From the NCBI RefSeq assembly GCF_913063425.1, contig NZ_CAJXYK010000008.1, forward strand, positions 1-64,000: a stretch of DNA of 64,000 nt. The letters are read 5' to 3'. The DNA is from an uncultured Thiohalocapsa sp. GTDB lineage: Bacteria; Pseudomonadota; Gammaproteobacteria; Chromatiales; Chromatiaceae. Below, piece by piece: positions 62,075 to 64,000 of this stretch. The first letter of the stretch is position 1. Every line of letters begins with the position of its first letter. Both the position numbers and the translations under genes were made by a program. The notes under the pieces were generated by a model. It searched no databases and was not told the DNA's origin. It worked only from the letters and a program-made list of their open reading frames with translations.

Positions 62075-62427
62075 CCGGTTGCCGCATGCCCCATGCCGGC
62101 AGCAGCATCGACGGCGCAGGGACACCCCAGGGTGGATGACGCCAGTCCAGGCGCGTAAGCAGAAGCTGGCGGGGTGGGTGACGCGGCGGGCAACCGAAGG
62201 CCGGGCCAGCGACAGCCTGACCCGACCATCAAGGGCTTATTCACAGCGTTGGGCCATGCTGGGCTGGCCCGGCCTTCGCGCGCTTGCCACCGGATTCCCA
62301 GCCGGCGGCTCGACCTGACCATGGGGTCATTGCGCAAACGCAAGAGTCCACACAAGACGTGCCTCACGTCAAACCACTGTCCATAAGACCCAGCTAACAT
62401 TATCAACAAGCGATACGGGAGCGAGCG
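62075..62427. other. Gap before the HupH-like gene with two palindromes
   Basis: The 353 bases are non-coding as far as I can see. Near the right end lie TTGCG-CAAA-CGCAA (62330-62343) and a perfect GACGTG-CCT-CACGTC (62356-62370), suitable for a regulator of the hydrogenase operon. No sigma-54 promoter of the usual form was found. Confidence 0.4.
62356..62370. promoter_or_regulatory. Operator-like palindrome upstream of the hydrogenase genes
   Basis: GACGTG-CCT-CACGTC is a perfect 6-bp inverted repeat located 58-72 bases before the HupH-like start. A second, shorter inverted repeat lies 13 bases upstream. Confidence 0.4.
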
Positions 62428-62856
62428 ATGGCGTCGATCGGTGACATTCCGGTCAAGGTGGAAGGCGAGCCGGCGGCACCGGCGGAGTACGGCAACGCCC
62501 TGCCGGTGCTGAGCCAGGTCCGCCACGCATTGGCACAGCTGACCCAGGGGGGCGAGCCGACGCAGATCGACCTCGGCGCCATGCCCTTCGGCCCCGGCGA
62601 CGAGGACCGGCTCATGGCCCTGCTCGGCCAGGGCGAGGTGACGGCGAGCGTCGATGCCCTCGGGCGCACACGCATCCAGGAGACCGCCTACAGCGGTGTC
62701 TGGGTGGTGGAGTACCTGAACACCGACGACCAGCGCGTCGCCCTGCATCTGGAGATCGACACGGTGCCGCGCCTGCTGCGCAGCCAGCCGGAGGACCTGA
62801 GCGACGCCCTCGCCGCCCTGAATACGCTGCTTGCGGCGTCGCTGGACCAGGCCTGA
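62428..62856 (+). CDS. HupH/HyaF-like hydrogenase assembly protein, single domain
   Basis: The 142-residue protein matches the C-terminal domain of HupH/HyaF: LLGQGEVTASVD, RIQETAYSGVWVVEYLN and the VPRLLRSQPED end. HupH assists maturation of the small subunit or Fe-S clusters. Usual family members are about twice this length, made of two related halves; here one half exists. It precedes the small-subunit gene by 159 bases and is probably co-transcribed. GGGAGCGAGCG precedes the ATG. Confidence 0.82.
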   Translation: MASIGDIPVKVEGEPAAPAEYGNALPVLSQVRHALAQLTQGGEPTQIDLGAMPFGPGDEDRLMALLGQGEVTASVDALGRTRIQETAYSGVWVVEYLNTDDQRVALHLEIDTVPRLLRSQPEDLSDALAALNTLLAASLDQA

Positions 62857-63015
62857 CGGGCCCGCCCGGCGGCGCCGGCGCGCTGCTCAGGCGCGGCGGC
62901 CGCCGCGGATACGTCTCAGGTCTCAGGCGCGCAGATTGCCATGCGCCGCAACGCACAGGCACAGCTTTCGACATCCGGCAACGGACTGTCCGTCACTCAA
63001 GCAGTAGGAGGAACG

Positions 63016-64000
63016 ATGGCCACAGCAACTCCGCAACGGCCCCAAGGGCAGTCCATGCCGACGCCGCAACCGACGCTCGGCGAGAGTCTGCGCCGCAACG
63101 GCGTGTCACGCCGCGGTTTTCTGAAACTCTGCGCCGCCACGGCGAGCCTGATGGCGCTGCCGCCGAGCATGGCGCCGGCCATTGCGGCGGCGCTGGAGAG
63201 CGCCCGGCGGCCATCGGTGATCTGGCTGTCGTTCCAGGAGTGCACCGGCTGCACCGAGTCCCTGACGCGCAGCTTCTCGCCAACGGTGGAGAACCTGATC
63301 CTGGACACCATCAGCCTGGACTATCACCACACCCTCCAGGCGGCCGCCGGCGATGCCGCGGAGCATGCGCGTGAAGAGGCCATGCACGCCAACGCCGGCC
63401 AATACCTGGTGGTGGTGGACGGCTCCCTGCCCGGCCCCAGGGCCAACCCCGGCTACAGCACCATCGCCGGCATCAGCAACTACGACATGCTGATGGAGAC
63501 CGTCGCCGACGCCGCCGCGGTCATTGCGGTGGGCAGCTGCGCGGCCTTCGGCGGCCTGCCCAAGGCGGACCCGAACCCCTCCGGCGCCGTCGCCGTGCAG
63601 GACCTGGTGAAGGACAAGCCCGTCATCAACGTCTCCGGCTGCCCGCCCCTGCCCATGGTCATCACCGGCGTGCTGGCACAGTACCTCACCTTCGGCAAGC
63701 TGCCGGAGCTGGATGAGTACAACCGCCCGCTGGCCTTCTTCGGCCAGTCCATCCACGACCGCTGCTATCGCCGGCCGTTCTACGACAAGGGCCTGTTCGC
63801 CGAGACCTTCGACGACGAGGGCGCCAAGAAGGGCTGGTGCCTGTACCGCCTCGGCTGCAAGGGCCCCATGACCTACAACGCCTGCGCCACCATGAAGTGG
63901 AACGGCGGCGTGAGCTGGCCGGTGGAGGCCGGCGCGCCCTGCCTGGGCTGCTCCGAGCCCGACTTCTGGGATGCCGGCGGCTTCTACGACGCCCTGTCGG
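63016..64000 (+). CDS. hupS: [NiFe] hydrogenase small subunit (group 1 uptake type), 3' end outside
   Basis: The small subunit carries three Fe-S clusters from the active site to the membrane. The first 328 codons are seen. A Tat signal is at the N-terminus (SRRGFLKLCAA, residues 31-41). The proximal-cluster ligands are in ECTGCTES (Cys76, Cys79), GSCAAFGG and VSGCPPLP; the distal and medial ligands are in IHDRCYRRPFY, RLGCKGPMTYNAC and APCLGCSEPDFWD. AGGAGG lies four bases before the ATG. The large subunit should follow beyond the edge. The lack of extra cysteines marks the standard, oxygen-sensitive form. Confidence 0.95.
   Translation, partial: MATATPQRPQGQSMPTPQPTLGESLRRNGVSRRGFLKLCAATASLMALPPSMAPAIAAALESARRPSVIWLSFQECTGCTESLTRSFSPTVENLILDTISLDYHHTLQAAAGDAAEHAREEAMHANAGQYLVVVDGSLPGPRANPGYSTIAGISNYDMLMETVADAAAVIAVGSCAAFGGLPKADPNPSGAVAVQDLVKDKPVINVSGCPPLPMVITGVLAQYLTFGKLPELDEYNRPLAFFGQSIHDRCYRRPFYDKGLFAETFDDEGAKKGWCLYRLGCKGPMTYNACATMKWNGGVSWPVEAGAPCLGCSEPDFWDAGGFYDALS

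Noticed and set aside
62075-63015. A sigma-54 promoter for the hydrogenase genes
   Set aside because: No site with both GG and GC elements at the required spacing was found in the two intergenic gaps.

Overview
The window is GC-rich bacterial chromosome, densely packed with genes. Gene order (hfq-hflX-hflK-hflC-DUF2065-hisZ-purA; yceD-rpmF-plsX-fabHDG-acpP-fabF-pabC-mltG-tmk-holB-pilZ-tatD; nnr-amiB-mutL-miaA-hfq) is that of a gammaproteobacterium. The oxaloacetate-decarboxylase sodium pump, the acid-rich proteins and a membrane-type [NiFe] hydrogenase point to a salt-adapted purple-sulfur or Ectothiorhodospiraceae-like organism. The family placement is inference; the class is well supported. 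No rRNA, tRNA, CRISPR array, intact insertion sequence or prophage was seen.

Layout. 1-7.3 kb: 5' part of glnS, a secreted EF-hand protein, a RibD-like reductase plus creatininase-family pair, an FKBP isomerase, and a SET-domain methyltransferase coupled to tex. 7.5-10.7 kb: a hybrid histidine kinase and uppP. 10.7-15.7 kb: the most unusual block, transcribed leftward: an ATP-grasp ligase fused to a metal-ligand-poor M20-like domain, a leaderless gamma-glutamyltransferase, an N-formylglutamate amidohydrolase-family enzyme, and a solitary Xre/ParS-type antitoxin-like gene with its own promoter and operator-like palindrome. 16-27.4 kb: the long fatty-acid/ribosome/replication operon. 27.5-32 kb: oadGAB and purA. 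32-44.7 kb: hisZ, DUF2065, hflCK, hflX, hfq, miaA, mutL, amiB, nnr; tsaE, usual between nnr and amiB, is absent and a 12-bp tandem repeat lies there. 44.9-48.3 kb: queG, orn, a small cytochrome c and rsgA. 48.4-52.5 kb: an SOS operon lexA-imuA-imuB-DUF29 behind a near-consensus LexA box. 52.7-54 kb: nth and a DUF1841 gene, bordered by short GGGGACG-type repeats. 54-60 kb: three-gene pnt transhydrogenase, a lipase-like hydrolase, arsM and the PEP-synthase regulator. 60.2-64 kb: an uptake [NiFe] hydrogenase locus (unknown ORF, hypC, maturation protease, single-domain HupH-like protein, small subunit running off the edge).

How it fits together. Most of the window is housekeeping: lipid synthesis, replication, tRNA and RNA metabolism, envelope growth, redox balance. 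Accessory interest sits in the ligase/GGT/amidohydrolase block, the reductase-creatininase pair, the extended SOS mutasome operon and the hydrogenase locus. Many genes are translationally coupled (GTGA, ATGA, TGATG or TGAATG junctions). Very long antisense open frames are a by-product of the base composition and are not annotated.
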